Assembly (NCBI RefSeq): GCF_021390195.1
Contig: NZ_CP090003.1
Coordinates: 2,811,501 to 2,875,500, forward strand
Length of the DNA: 64,000 nucleotides
Reading direction: 5' to 3'
From: Flagellimonas sp. CMM7
Lineage (GTDB): Bacteria > Bacteroidota > Bacteroidia > Flavobacteriales > Flavobacteriaceae
Positions within the stretch are counted from its first letter, which is position 1; the number at the start of each line of letters is the position of its first letter. The notes beneath the pieces were generated by a model that had not been told where the DNA came from, did not search any database, and saw only the letters and a program-made list of their open reading frames with translations. Position numbers and translations under genes: made by a program. Below, piece by piece: positions 19,161-28,208 of this stretch.

Positions 19161-19352
19161 AGTTTGATAAAAGTAAATTGTCATCAACAATCTTCCAAAT
19201 AGATGCAATTAATTTTTATTTAAAATATTGATAGTTCCTGTTAAAATGGTATTCGTAGTTCATAAGATGTTGGTAGTCTATATAATGTTTCCTAAAAATG
19301 AAATGTCATTATATTTAATAACTACGATTCTATTGATTTGAATAACAGGTAC

Positions 19353-20144
19353 ATGAAAAAAAATACAATTCTAATTTTGTTGGTGCTAATAGCTTCTTGT
19401 AAAAAGAACATTAAAAACCAAACAACTGTATTAAATGAGACTGAAAATACCACCGAACTTGATGAATGGATTTATCTTTTTGACGGCACAAGTACAGAAG
19501 GTTGGAGAGCGTACAACGGAGATTCCCTTCCACCGGGATGGGTGGTTGAGGACAGTACATTGACTTTTGATACTGAACTGGGGCTTGAACAAGATTATAA
19601 AGGAGGCACGGATATTATTTATGGTGCCGAGGAGTTTGATAATTTTGAGTTATACCTTGAATGGAAATTGCCTGAGGGAGGTAATAGCGGTATTTTTTAC
19701 CACCTTAAAGAAGGATATGATGGTCCGCCGGAAGTTTCACCTGAATATCAGCTCATAGACGATGAAAACTATGCCAGAATCCATGATTTAACAGACTATA
19801 ATACAAGCCTTGGCTATACAGATAAACCTGAAGAATTAAAACCATTGCAGCGAACAGCTTCAGATTACGCAATGCATCCTGCAGATTCGATTAAAAAGAT
19901 ATTAAATCCTGTTGGTGAATGGAATTCTTCCAAAATTGTTTTTACCCCTGAAAGAGTTGAACATTGGCTTAATGGCGAAATGTTGCTATCTTTTGTTCCG
20001 TGGGATGAAGCATGGTACGAAAAGAAAAATTCGGACAAATGGAAAAACAGTGCGGATTACGGAAAATATAAAACTGGATTCATTGGTTTGCAGGATCACT
20101 CCAGCCCTATCTGGTTCAGAAACATAAAAGTTAAAAAATTATAA
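19353..20144 (+). CDS. DUF1080 lipoprotein (3-keto-disaccharide hydrolase family)
   Basis: This envelope protein of about 263 residues has a lipobox LIASC (Cys16). One DUF1080 domain fills the rest (about 40-262), a concanavalin-like beta-sandwich with the family signatures W-I-Y-L-F-D-G-T-S-T-E-G-W, N-F-E-L-Y-L-E-W-K-L-P-E-G-G-N-S-G-I-F-Y and G-F-I-G-L-Q-D-H. DUF1080 proteins include 3-keto-glycoside hydrolases. The start at 19353 gives a compact lipoprotein signal. The next gene, an oxidoreductase of the Gfo/Idh/MocA family, follows after 12 bases, a pairing common in 3-keto-sugar pathways. Confidence 0.85.
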   Translation: MKKNTILILLVLIASCKKNIKNQTTVLNETENTTELDEWIYLFDGTSTEGWRAYNGDSLPPGWVVEDSTLTFDTELGLEQDYKGGTDIIYGAEEFDNFELYLEWKLPEGGNSGIFYHLKEGYDGPPEVSPEYQLIDDENYARIHDLTDYNTSLGYTDKPEELKPLQRTASDYAMHPADSIKKILNPVGEWNSSKIVFTPERVEHWLNGEMLLSFVPWDEAWYEKKNSDKWKNSADYGKYKTGFIGLQDHSSPIWFRNIKVKKL

Positions 20145-20156
20145 CAGGTTTTAGAT

Positions 20157-21593
20157 ATGAAAAAAAGAGAGTTTTTAAAAACTGCAGCTGTTGCATCATC
20201 ATTGGCGTTAATGCCATCGGGAACTTGGGCTTTTTCTGGAAATAAACGTTTAAGAACTGCGCATATTGGTGTAGGGAATATGGGTTTTGAAGATTTAAAG
20301 GCAATTTCATCCCATAAATTGGTGGACGTTGTGGCGCTTTGCGATGTGGACTCTAACAACTTGGAAGCGGCAAAAAAGATTCATTCAAAAGCTAAGACAT
20401 TTTCAGATTATAGAGAAATGCTAAGAGAGATGAGTGATGATATCGATGCCGTTATTGTGTCTACACCAGATCATACACATGCCCCAGCTTCTATGATGGC
20501 TATGGATATGGGTAAGCCAGTATATTGTCAAAAACCGCTAACGCATCACGTATCTGAAGCAAGAGCAATGCGTAAACTGGCCACTGAAAAGAACTTGATT
20601 ACCCAAATGGGCATTCAGGTACACTCTTTTTATGACTACAAATTGGCCACTTTGTTGATTCAATCTGGAATCATTGGTAAAGTACATACGGTAAGAGCAT
20701 GGTCTCCCAAGGATTGGGGGTACAATGGCCAGGCTCCTTCAGGTAGTGATCCCATTCCGGAAACCTTGGATTGGAATCTTTGGTTGGGTACCGCCGCAGA
20801 AAGACCTTATAAAAAAGATTATTATCATCCTGGAAACTGGAGAAAGTTGATGGATTATGGTTGTGGTACTTTGGGAGATATGGGAGTACATATTTTTGAT
20901 ACCCCGTACAATGCCCTTCAGTTGGATGTACCACTCACTATTAAAAACGAATGTAGGCAACCAACAGGATTTGGCTTTCCGGAGAAGAATATGGTTACAT
21001 ATGAATTTCCTGGTACAAAATACACAGCTGATAAATTAAAGTGGGTTTGGTATGATGGTCCTGGTGCCCCAAAAATGCATAAGGATCTTGAATTGCCCAA
21101 TTCAGTTGATCATTCGCAGAAAAATGAAGAAGTTGAAAATGATGATGATCAAGCTATGGAAGATAAAATGTCACTGGATACTAAAGAAGCTATGGATGGA
21201 GTATTACCAGATCAAGGTGCTATGTTCATAGGAGAAAAAGGGCGTTTGTTATTACCACACTTTATGCAACTGCCAAAGAAGATTGTTGATGGAAAATATG
21301 TAGACATATCAACGGAAATTGCAGCGGTGGAGAAAGCAAATAATATGGGTAAACCCATACGTGATTACGATTCCGAAGGTCCAAAACACTACCATCAGTT
21401 TGTGGATGCGTGTTTGGGCAATGATAATTGTACAGCACCTTTCTCTTATTCTGCAAGATTAACGGAAACCATATTGTTAGGCGTTATTGCAGGTCGTTTT
21501 CCTAATAAAACGTTGCATTGGGATAATGAAACTGCACGATTTTCTGAAGAAGAAGCAAATCAGTATTTAGAATCACCGTATAGGGATTTTTAA
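20157..21593 (+). CDS. Gfo/Idh/MocA family oxidoreductase with export signal
   Basis: This NAD(P)-dependent sugar oxidoreductase has 478 residues. The N-terminus resembles a Tat signal (K-K-R-E-F-L-K-T-A-A then a hydrophobic stretch) and ends around residue 27, so it probably acts in the periplasm with tightly bound cofactor. The Rossmann motif G-V-G-N-M-G lies near 37-42. The E-K-P/Q-K-P-type catalytic segment is read as Y-C-Q-K-P-L-T-H near 122-129. The C-terminal substrate domain has a long acidic insert near 320-345 (N-D-D-D-Q). It follows the DUF1080 gene after 12 bases. Together they suggest oxidation of a glycoside to a 3-keto sugar and its cleavage, which is inference. Confidence 0.85.
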   Translation: MKKREFLKTAAVASSLALMPSGTWAFSGNKRLRTAHIGVGNMGFEDLKAISSHKLVDVVALCDVDSNNLEAAKKIHSKAKTFSDYREMLREMSDDIDAVIVSTPDHTHAPASMMAMDMGKPVYCQKPLTHHVSEARAMRKLATEKNLITQMGIQVHSFYDYKLATLLIQSGIIGKVHTVRAWSPKDWGYNGQAPSGSDPIPETLDWNLWLGTAAERPYKKDYYHPGNWRKLMDYGCGTLGDMGVHIFDTPYNALQLDVPLTIKNECRQPTGFGFPEKNMVTYEFPGTKYTADKLKWVWYDGPGAPKMHKDLELPNSVDHSQKNEEVENDDDQAMEDKMSLDTKEAMDGVLPDQGAMFIGEKGRLLLPHFMQLPKKIVDGKYVDISTEIAAVEKANNMGKPIRDYDSEGPKHYHQFVDACLGNDNCTAPFSYSARLTETILLGVIAGRFPNKTLHWDNETARFSEEEANQYLESPYRDF

Positions 21594-21623
21594 TACCTGA
21601 AGATTTTTAGATCTAAAATCCTG

Positions 21624-22463
21624 TTAGGCCTCCAGAAAAGAAATAATTTGGTTATTTACGTCTTCTTGGTGCATGGAATGCCCTAATCCCTCTGTACTTA
21701 TCAATGTGCTGCCCTTCCAATTTTCACTTACATTTTTAGAGGCATGATATGGCGCTATCGCATCTAATCTGTCATGAAATAACAATCCTTTTTTGGTATT
21801 GGACTGGGCGAATTTTGATGCTGAGAAATCATGAATTTTAAAACCGAATCTTTTAAGGATATAGTTGTCCAAAGCCCTCATTACCCTATTATTGAATTTT
21901 AATAGGTGCTGATAATGCTCCATGATTTCATGAAACTCAGATGGAGCACCTATAGTAACTATTTTTTCTACATTGGGGTTGGGGTTTTTGTACTCATTGT
22001 ACATCAATGTCATGCCCCCTACGGAATGCCCAATAAGATATTTTGGGTCATATTTTTTAATCATATGGTGAAGTGCTTCCTCATACAAGGGTACATATAG
22101 GATTTTACCGGTAGAATACCCATGCGAGGGAGCATCAAACGCTATAATATTAAAATCAGCATCTTGAAGTTTATGTATAAGATTGCGCCAACGAAAAGTA
22201 TTGCTTTCCCAACCGTGCACTAACAACACGGTTTCTTTCTTTCCAGGCCAATGATAAGATTGTAGTTTATGCCCAGCGGCTGACTCTACTCCATTCTTGG
22301 CTTTATCTAAATATGCCTCTTGCTGAGGCAAAACCCTCCCTTTTCTAACGGTACAGAACAAATTGAAAGCCTTGTGAGCGGTTTTTTGCGGAGCCAATAG
22401 AGCATGCAGGTTGAAATATTGACCATATGCGAGAGGAAGAATTTTGGCAATTAGTTTTTTCAT
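21624..22463 (-). CDS. Alpha/beta-fold hydrolase
   Basis: The 279-residue protein has a complete alpha/beta-hydrolase core: L-L-V-H-G-W-E near 80-86 (oxyanion strand), G-H-S-V-G-G with Ser147, and G-L-G-H-S-M near 260 with the likely catalytic histidine. The aspartate in R-L-D-A-I-A-P near 234 is the probable third member. There is no signal peptide, so it should be cytoplasmic. It is divergent from an HxlR regulator gene with about 97 bases between start codons, an arrangement that suggests control by that regulator. The substrate is unknown. Confidence 0.82.
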   Translation of the reverse strand: MKKLIAKILPLAYGQYFNLHALLAPQKTAHKAFNLFCTVRKGRVLPQQEAYLDKAKNGVESAAGHKLQSYHWPGKKETVLLVHGWESNTFRWRNLIHKLQDADFNIIAFDAPSHGYSTGKILYVPLYEEALHHMIKKYDPKYLIGHSVGGMTLMYNEYKNPNPNVEKIVTIGAPSEFHEIMEHYQHLLKFNNRVMRALDNYILKRFGFKIHDFSASKFAQSNTKKGLLFHDRLDAIAPYHASKNVSENWKGSTLISTEGLGHSMHQEDVNNQIISFLEA

Positions 22464-22560
22464 CAGGTTACTTTTTGTAACTTACTCTTTTGGAGAAACT
22501 AAAAATACAGAATCCTTTTGTAAGAAAAAAGAAGTCACCCATTCAAAACTAAGTATAGAT

Positions 22561-22983
22561 ATGGAAACTGTTACTGAAAATCAGCAGCTTAGAACTGCTA
22601 AAAAAATTGAAAAAATGTTTGGGCATATTGATTACAAAAACCCACCTGAGCTTTGTCCTGTTCGTGATGTAATGTCAGTTGCTTCTGATCAATGGAGTAC
22701 ATTGATTATTCTTTGGTTGGGTTATTTTCCGGTTTTGCGCTTCAACAAACTTAAAAAGTTTGTCTATGGTATATCTAATAAAGTTTTAAGCCAACGTCTA
22801 AAGGTACTGGAAGCCGATGGCTATATTTCTAGAAAGGCATTTCCAGAAGTGCCCATTAGAGTGGAATACAGTCTCACTGATTTTGGAAAAACTTATGTTG
22901 AAAAATTACTTGAACTAACGGAATGGATGCAGACCAATAGCCCAAAAGTACTTGCGAATAGAGAAAAATACGGCCTGTTTTAG
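22561..22983 (+). CDS. HxlR-family transcriptional regulator
   Basis: This MarR-like winged-helix protein has about 140 residues. The family core is clear: C-P-V-R-D-V-M near 34-40, D-Q-W-S-T-L-I-I-L-W-L near 45-55, F-N-K-L-K-K-F then S-N-K-V-L-S-Q-R-L-K-V-L-E-A-D-G-Y-I-S-R-K as recognition helix and wing, and V-E-Y-S-L-T-D-F-G. The ATG at 22561 gives the normal length. The longer frame from 22444 overlaps the start of the divergent hydrolase gene and is unlikely. Many HxlR proteins sense electrophiles or redox state and control a divergent gene. Its stop overlaps the stop of the next, convergent gene. Confidence 0.88.
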   Translation: METVTENQQLRTAKKIEKMFGHIDYKNPPELCPVRDVMSVASDQWSTLIILWLGYFPVLRFNKLKKFVYGISNKVLSQRLKVLEADGYISRKAFPEVPIRVEYSLTDFGKTYVEKLLELTEWMQTNSPKVLANREKYGLF

Positions 22984-23942
22984 TCTTTAAGCCTGTTCCA
23001 TATATCAATATACATTTTCCAGGTGCCTTTCTCTTTTTTCCAAACAACGACATATTTTCCTTTCCAACTGGTCGCAGGTTCTTCTCCTTTTTTACTGGTA
23101 CCATGGTAGTATCCATAATCATAGGCATAATCCCCTATAATTTTTATTTCTGATGTATCCATACCATGAGATAGGATCTTAGTGTCCTTTCCTAACAGCC
23201 AACGTGCTTTAATGGCCTCTCTTCCCTCTACTATTGGAACTCCTAACGGAATGAGTTTGGCATCCTGAGTGTAACTGTTTGCCATTGTATCAAAATCTTG
23301 GGCGATAAAAGCGGTTGAGAAACCTCTGGAAGCGGCAACTACTTTATTTTTTTCACTGTCATTGGTATTGGATATTTTACCATTTGAACAATCAATTCTC
23401 CACGTTGGAAAAACTACAGATTCAGTTTTATCTACCCATTCTCCAACCCATTTAAAACCTTTATCATCAATGTCATAAAATGAGAGTCTATAAAAACCAT
23501 CGGTACCGTTTGGTGCTTTTTGTTCGCTATACAATACAATTTTACCCTCTTCATTTTTGTTTCCTTCCCATGCCCTTAATGTTGTGGAAACAGTTCGGGT
23601 CGTGTAATAATGGACATACCATCTTGTGCTATCCTGACTAAATTGACGAATACTGCCAGAATAGGTTTCATCTTCTTTCAGGGTTTCATCTTGAATGGCC
23701 ATACCATTCATAATGTATTTGAATCGCCAGATCATATCAACAGGCTCTGCCCAGGTCTGATCAGGGTTTCGGGTTTCAGACTTGCAGTTACATTCCCCTA
23801 TCAATGGTGCAAAATCCAATAGTTCTTTTGGTGCCTTTGGATTTGGTAATCCAAATGGGTGTTCTACAGAAGGTTCAAAATCGTATTGAGCCAGTAAAAA
23901 AATGGGAGCTAGGAAGATAGTAAGAAAGTGTATTGTTTTCAT
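22980..23942 (-). CDS. Secreted protein with DUF1579-like and SnoaL-like domains
   Basis: The product of about 320 residues has a signal peptide ending F-L-L-A-Q. The first two thirds (about 20-205) form a beta-barrel-like domain as in DUF1579 (W-R-F-K-Y-I-M-N-G-M, W-Y-V-H-Y-Y, F-Y-R-L-S-F-Y, W-V-G-E-W-V). The last third (about 215-320) is SnoaL/DUF4440-like, with a F-D-T-M-A-N-S-Y-T-Q-D-A-K-L-I-P pattern and the terminal V-V-W-K-K-E-K-G-T-W-K-M-Y-I-D segment. I start at 23942 so that the signal is N-terminal. The role is unknown. The stop codon overlaps that of the HxlR gene. Confidence 0.75.
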   Translation of the reverse strand: MKTIHFLTIFLAPIFLLAQYDFEPSVEHPFGLPNPKAPKELLDFAPLIGECNCKSETRNPDQTWAEPVDMIWRFKYIMNGMAIQDETLKEDETYSGSIRQFSQDSTRWYVHYYTTRTVSTTLRAWEGNKNEEGKIVLYSEQKAPNGTDGFYRLSFYDIDDKGFKWVGEWVDKTESVVFPTWRIDCSNGKISNTNDSEKNKVVAASRGFSTAFIAQDFDTMANSYTQDAKLIPLGVPIVEGREAIKARWLLGKDTKILSHGMDTSEIKIIGDYAYDYGYYHGTSKKGEEPATSWKGKYVVVWKKEKGTWKMYIDIWNRLKD

Positions 23943-24016
23943 TTGGTTGGATTTAACTTTCAAATTACCCAAACGAAAATAAGTAGCTACGTCCTTTAGG
24001 ATTTAATTAACAAAGG

Positions 24017-24565
24017 CTAATCCCACCCCAACATCAAATATTTTATTTTGGCATTGTCAGGTATTTGAACCGTTTCAATATGGGAAGTGGTATAGCGAAG
24101 GTTTGAAGGCAATTCCTCTTTGTCAATGGTAAAATACAGATTACTGTTCTTAGGAAATATGACAACACTGTTTAAGGTTGTCACCGTTTTTTTGATCGTA
24201 TACTTATTTTGGATCTCTTTAAATGTACTATTTAGACTGATTCCTTTATCTGTAGTGTAACGAGGATCAAATATTCTAACATTTCCAATAGTGGGAATAC
24301 TATCCAAATTTGAGGTAAGTGTTAAAAGGTGTTTGCCCCCTTTTTCAAAAACCTTGGTTTTTTCCGCTTTGATCCCAACATTAAGTTTAGAGGTGTCCTT
24401 TACAATGGAATCCTGAGCAAAGAGGGTTTCCAAAGTATTTGCTGGAGATGTTTTTAAAAGAACTCCTACGGAGTTTTCAGTAATTAAAAAAGTGGTATTC
24501 TTTTCAGTGCATTGAACGAATGCAAAGCAGCATCCAAGTGCAAAAACTATAAATATTCTTTTCAT
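24017..24565 (-). CDS. Putative lipoprotein, function unknown
   Basis: This 182-residue protein has an export signal ending F-V-Q-C, so Cys19 may be lipidated. The mature part is mostly beta strands. I recognise no catalytic motif. It lies five bases downstream of the HerA-like ATPase gene on the same strand, so the two are probably co-transcribed, although one is cytoplasmic and the other exported. Confidence 0.65.
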   Translation of the reverse strand: MKRIFIVFALGCCFAFVQCTEKNTTFLITENSVGVLLKTSPANTLETLFAQDSIVKDTSKLNVGIKAEKTKVFEKGGKHLLTLTSNLDSIPTIGNVRIFDPRYTTDKGISLNSTFKEIQNKYTIKKTVTTLNSVVIFPKNSNLYFTIDKEELPSNLRYTTSHIETVQIPDNAKIKYLMLGWD

Positions 24566-24570
24566 AAAAA

Positions 24571-26082
24571 TTATCGGATAACTTTTTTCAAAACACCAAG
24601 TACTCCACGAATAAAGGTGGCACTGGTCAAAACTTTTACCACAGGGTTCATTCGAGTACTTTTTCTAGTGGACGTTTTTCTTCGAGATGTAGTCTTTTGT
24701 TTTTCTTCCTTTTCAGCTTCTTTTTGGGCTTTTTCTATTTTTTCGTTCAATAATTCATAAGCACTCTCTCTATCAACCTCATCATTATATTTTTTAATCA
24801 ATTTGGATTTACCCAAGGTTTCTTTAAGTTCAGCCTTGGTCAAAACATCCATACGGCTCATAGGAGCCCGCAGCATGGTTGCCGCCAATGGGGTAGGTCG
24901 CCCTTTTTCATCCAATGCGGAAATAAGTGCTTCGCCTATTCCCAATGAGGTCAATATTTCTTTGGTATCATAAAACTCCGAGTCTGGGTAGTTTTCAGCG
25001 GTAAGTTTTATGGCCTTCCTGTCTTTTGCGGTAAATGCTCTTAGGGCATGCTGTACTTTTAGCCCTAACTGTCCCAGCACATCATCCGGAACATCTGTAG
25101 GGTTCTGAGTTACAAAATAGAGTCCAATACCTTTAGAACGTATCAATTTTACGATACTCTCAATCTGTTCCAATAAAGCTTTTGAAGCTTCTTTAAAAAT
25201 AAGATGTGCCTCATCAATAAAGAGAATCAATTCAGGTCTATCACTATCTCCTTGTTCTGGAAAGGTAGCGTAGATTTCAGCCAATAGACTCAACATGAAT
25301 GTAGAAAACAACTTTGGTCTATCTTGAATATCTGTAAGTCTTATAATATTGATGTAACCTCTGCCATTTTCATCAATACGAACCAAATCATCAACTTCAA
25401 AGGATTTCTCGCCAAAGAACAAGTCAGCTCCCTGTTGCTCCAGTTCAATAATCTTTCTTAGAATAGTTCCGGTAGAACTCGTAGAGATTCGTCCATACGA
25501 CTCTTGAAATTCTTTTTTGCCCTCTCCTGTGGCATATTGTAACACTTTTTTAAAATCTTTTAAATCCAGCAAAGGAAGCTTGTTGTCATCACAATACTTA
25601 AAGACAACAGCTACAATTCCTTCTTGTGTAACGGTCAAATCAAGAATTCTTGATAGCAAAACAGGTCCGAATTCGGAAACCGTAGCTCTTAGGCGAACAC
25701 CATCTTGTTCCGAAAGGGATAAAACCTCAACTGGAAACCCACTGGCTTCAAACGGAAGTCCAATTTTTTCATGGCGTTCATCTATTTTAGGGTGGCCTGG
25801 GCTAGGTTGTGCAATACCACTGAGGTCACCTTTTAAATCCATAAGCAGAACGGGAATTCCTTTATTTGAAAGGTTTTCTGCGATAACCTGAAGCGTTTTG
25901 GTTTTTCCCGTACCAGTTGCTCCAGCAATAAGTCCGTGCCTATTTAAGGTTTTTAAAGGAATCTTTACAAAAGCATTTGTTACCGTTTCTCCATTGAACA
26001 TTCCGGCTCCCATGGTAATGTAATCACCTTTGGTTGTATAGCCTTTCTCAATATGTTCAAAGAATTTTTCTTTGCTGCTCAT
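24571..26082 (-). CDS. HerA-like ATPase, DUF853 family
   Basis: This 503-residue FtsK/HerA-superfamily ATPase has Walker A as G-A-T-G-T-G-K-T at 54-61 and Walker B as L-I-L-F-I-D-E-A-H near 285-293. A Q-N-P-T-D sensor segment follows near 327-331. The family (DUF853, YjgR-like) is widespread in Bacteroidota, and a role in DNA translocation or repair is suspected but not proven. The C-terminal 60 residues are a Lys/Arg/Ser/Thr-rich tail after a Glu/Lys-rich coiled coil, which may bind nucleic acid or membrane. It is the first gene of a two-gene unit and is divergent from the RidA-like gene. Confidence 0.85.
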   Translation of the reverse strand: MSSKEKFFEHIEKGYTTKGDYITMGAGMFNGETVTNAFVKIPLKTLNRHGLIAGATGTGKTKTLQVIAENLSNKGIPVLLMDLKGDLSGIAQPSPGHPKIDERHEKIGLPFEASGFPVEVLSLSEQDGVRLRATVSEFGPVLLSRILDLTVTQEGIVAVVFKYCDDNKLPLLDLKDFKKVLQYATGEGKKEFQESYGRISTSSTGTILRKIIELEQQGADLFFGEKSFEVDDLVRIDENGRGYINIIRLTDIQDRPKLFSTFMLSLLAEIYATFPEQGDSDRPELILFIDEAHLIFKEASKALLEQIESIVKLIRSKGIGLYFVTQNPTDVPDDVLGQLGLKVQHALRAFTAKDRKAIKLTAENYPDSEFYDTKEILTSLGIGEALISALDEKGRPTPLAATMLRAPMSRMDVLTKAELKETLGKSKLIKKYNDEVDRESAYELLNEKIEKAQKEAEKEEKQKTTSRRKTSTRKSTRMNPVVKVLTSATFIRGVLGVLKKVIR

Positions 26083-26161
26083 GGAATTCAGTTTTCGTAA
26101 AAATAGGGTAATTTAGTAGAAGACAAAAGATTCAATATATTAGATCAATACACATAATACT

Positions 26162-26614
26162 ATGAAGATTTCAGCAAGATTATTATCCATTGCCCTCACT
26201 TTTTTTATCTGTACAGCTTTGACAGCGCAAGAAAAGACAGAGATTACATTTCATAAATCACATATTCCCTCCAGAAATAATGCTCCATTTAGTGAAGCAG
26301 TGCAAGCAGGAAATCTTTTCTTTCTAGCCGGGCAAATTGGTTTTGACAGGGCGGCAGGGTATATGGCCGAAGGAGGTATAAAAGGTGAGACTGAACAGGT
26401 GATCAAGAATATTCAAGCTGTTTTGAAACATCATGACTTAGCATTGGATAATGTTGTAAAGTGTACTGTTATTTTGAGTGATATTGAAGATTTTAAGGCT
26501 TTTAATGAAGTCTATACCCAATATTTTACGAAAAAACCGGCCAGGACCACTTTTGCAGCTAAAGGCCTTGCCGTTGGTGCCAAGATTGAAATTGAAGTAA
26601 TCGCAGTACGATAG
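26162..26614 (+). CDS. RidA-family protein with signal peptide
   Basis: The 150-residue protein starts with a signal peptide (about 1-22, ending L-T-A-Q), followed by a full RidA/YjgF domain. Diagnostic segments are N-L-F-F-L-A-G-Q-I-G near 57-66, the P-A-R-T-T-F segment near 127-132 with the active-site arginine, and the terminal K-I-E-I-E-V-I-A-V. Cytoplasmic RidA hydrolyses reactive enamines and imines. This one seems to be exported, so its substrate may differ. It stands alone, 45 bases before queE. Confidence 0.85.
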   Translation: MKISARLLSIALTFFICTALTAQEKTEITFHKSHIPSRNNAPFSEAVQAGNLFFLAGQIGFDRAAGYMAEGGIKGETEQVIKNIQAVLKHHDLALDNVVKCTVILSDIEDFKAFNEVYTQYFTKKPARTTFAAKGLAVGAKIEIEVIAVR

Positions 26615-26647
26615 GTTTTAAGTCTAGGTCTAAGATGAACTAAGTCC

Positions 26648-26655
26648 TATCTTTG
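26648..26655 (+). promoter_or_regulatory. Candidate queE promoter -7 box immediately before the start
   Basis: TATCTTTG is a full TAnnTTTG match and ends only four bases before the queE start codon at 26660. Transcription from here would give a leaderless or nearly leaderless message. No clear TTTG is seen at the -33 position. Confidence 0.45.
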
Positions 26656-26659
26656 CAAA

Positions 26660-27292
26660 ATGGTTTCAGAGCAGGTAATGGATTTGGTGGATAAAGGGCA
26701 GATGCTTCCTTTAATGGAAGAATTTTACACCATTCAAGGAGAAGGCTATCATAAGGGCACTGCAGCTTATTTTATTCGTGTAGGAGGTTGTGATGTTGGT
26801 TGTCATTGGTGTGATGTTAAGGAAAGTTGGAATGCTGAGACACATCCACCTACTTCAATTGATAGTATTGTAGATAATGCTGCTACGTATTCTGATACCA
26901 TAGTAATTACCGGTGGTGAGCCACTTACATGGGACATGGGACCTTTAACTTCTGCGTTAAAGGCTAAGAACCTTCAAACACATATTGAAACTTCTGGGGC
27001 TTATCCTTTAACGGGAGCTTGGGATTGGATTTGTCTTTCTCCCAAGAAAAATAAACTTCCGGAGGAAAAGATATACGATGAGGCAAACGAACTTAAAGTT
27101 ATCGTTTACAACAAACATGATTTAATTTTTGCTGAGGAACAGGCCGCTAAAGTAAACGGGGATTGCATTCTCTATTTGCAGCCAGAATGGAGCGTTCGAG
27201 AAAAAATGGTTCCATTGATTGTGGATTATGTTATGCAAAACCCCAAGTGGAAAGTATCTCTACAAACACACAAATACTTAAATATTCCGTAA
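26660..27292 (+). CDS. queE: 7-carboxy-7-deazaguanine synthase QueE
   Basis: QueE is a radical SAM enzyme that rearranges 6-carboxy-tetrahydropterin to 7-carboxy-7-deazaguanine on the way to queuosine. The 210-residue protein has E-E-F-Y-T-I-Q-G-E-G near 20-29 and the cluster motif C-D-V-G-C-H-W-C with Cys44, Cys48 and Cys51. The T-G-G-E-P-L SAM-binding segment is near 94-99. Length is normal for the short, cluster-binding QueE type. Other queuosine genes are not in the window. Confidence 0.93.
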   Translation: MVSEQVMDLVDKGQMLPLMEEFYTIQGEGYHKGTAAYFIRVGGCDVGCHWCDVKESWNAETHPPTSIDSIVDNAATYSDTIVITGGEPLTWDMGPLTSALKAKNLQTHIETSGAYPLTGAWDWICLSPKKNKLPEEKIYDEANELKVIVYNKHDLIFAEEQAAKVNGDCILYLQPEWSVREKMVPLIVDYVMQNPKWKVSLQTHKYLNIP

Positions 27293-27302
27293 TAGAATAG
27301 GG

Positions 27303-28166
27303 TTAACGTCCGCCGTTACTCTGCAAGTCTAAAATACATTCAGCGTCAAGAACGGGCACTGCTGCAAGTCCACTGGAGGTTCTGGTTTCCAAAAGTTTTA
27401 GCATGGAGTCACCACTTAAGTTACACGGAGAAGTCAAGACACTTCCTTTAGCGGCCAAACTCCTAGCGGTAGGAGCACCAAACTGTAATTCAGCTCGCAT
27501 AAGACAACCTGGTACATCGCAATGGTTTTCCGCATCTGGGTCTTCATGGTCATTAACGGGAACTGTGCCTAAGTTAACAAGTCCAAATAAATGCCCAAAT
27601 TCGTGATTCAATGTGGCTGTTTCAACATCAGTTACGGTTATTAAAGAACTTCGGCTTGCTAAATCTCTTATAGTAGACTCATATATCACCATGGAAGTAT
27701 TTCTGTAAACTGCTCCCAATGTCACCAAACCTTCATCTAAATCATCTCCATCGGAGGGAGCATCAGCAAAATAAATGTAAATAGCCAAAGTAGTTCCATT
27801 GTTGTATGCGGTTCTATTCTCATTTTCCAGTTCAGCAATCTCATCTAAGACCAATGTTTCTTCATCAGGAGATGAAAGACTTTTAAAGGAGAATTCGATA
27901 TTCTGTTTAAAAGTTCGCTCTCTAAGATAGTCTTCAAAGTTGGAAACTGTCTGACCTGTTGGTTGAAAACCTTCAACATAACCTATTTCAACTAAAAGCC
28001 TATCAAAGTTATCATTGGATAAAAAATCATTTGCAGAAGAACCTGTAGCCTGAAGGTTGGGGGTTTTATCAACATTTTGCGGGGTTTGAGTATCATCAGA
28101 ATCATTAGAACAGGCATTGATAAACCCAAAAACAACTATGAGTGCAATAAAGATTTTCTTTTTCAT
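27303..28166 (-). CDS. Lipoprotein metzincin-like metalloprotease
   Basis: This 287-residue envelope protein has a lipobox INAC (Cys19). The zinc motif is H-E-F-G-H-L-F-G-L-V-N, giving His188, Glu189 and His192. At the third metzincin ligand position (198) there is Asn instead of His or Asp. A Met-turn candidate is C-L-M near 221-223. Similar proteins in flavobacteria are annotated as membrane metalloproteases. The Asn could mean an unusual ligand set or a non-proteolytic binder. It stands between two oppositely or separately transcribed units, and its substrate is unknown. Confidence 0.75.
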   Translation of the reverse strand: MKKKIFIALIVVFGFINACSNDSDDTQTPQNVDKTPNLQATGSSANDFLSNDNFDRLLVEIGYVEGFQPTGQTVSNFEDYLRERTFKQNIEFSFKSLSSPDEETLVLDEIAELENENRTAYNNGTTLAIYIYFADAPSDGDDLDEGLVTLGAVYRNTSMVIYESTIRDLASRSSLITVTDVETATLNHEFGHLFGLVNLGTVPVNDHEDPDAENHCDVPGCLMRAELQFGAPTARSLAAKGSVLTSPCNLSGDSMLKLLETRTSSGLAAVPVLDAECILDLQSNGGR

Positions 28167-28208
28167 ACTATATTGATATGTATTAAAAACGGTAAGGCGG
28201 GCATTCTA

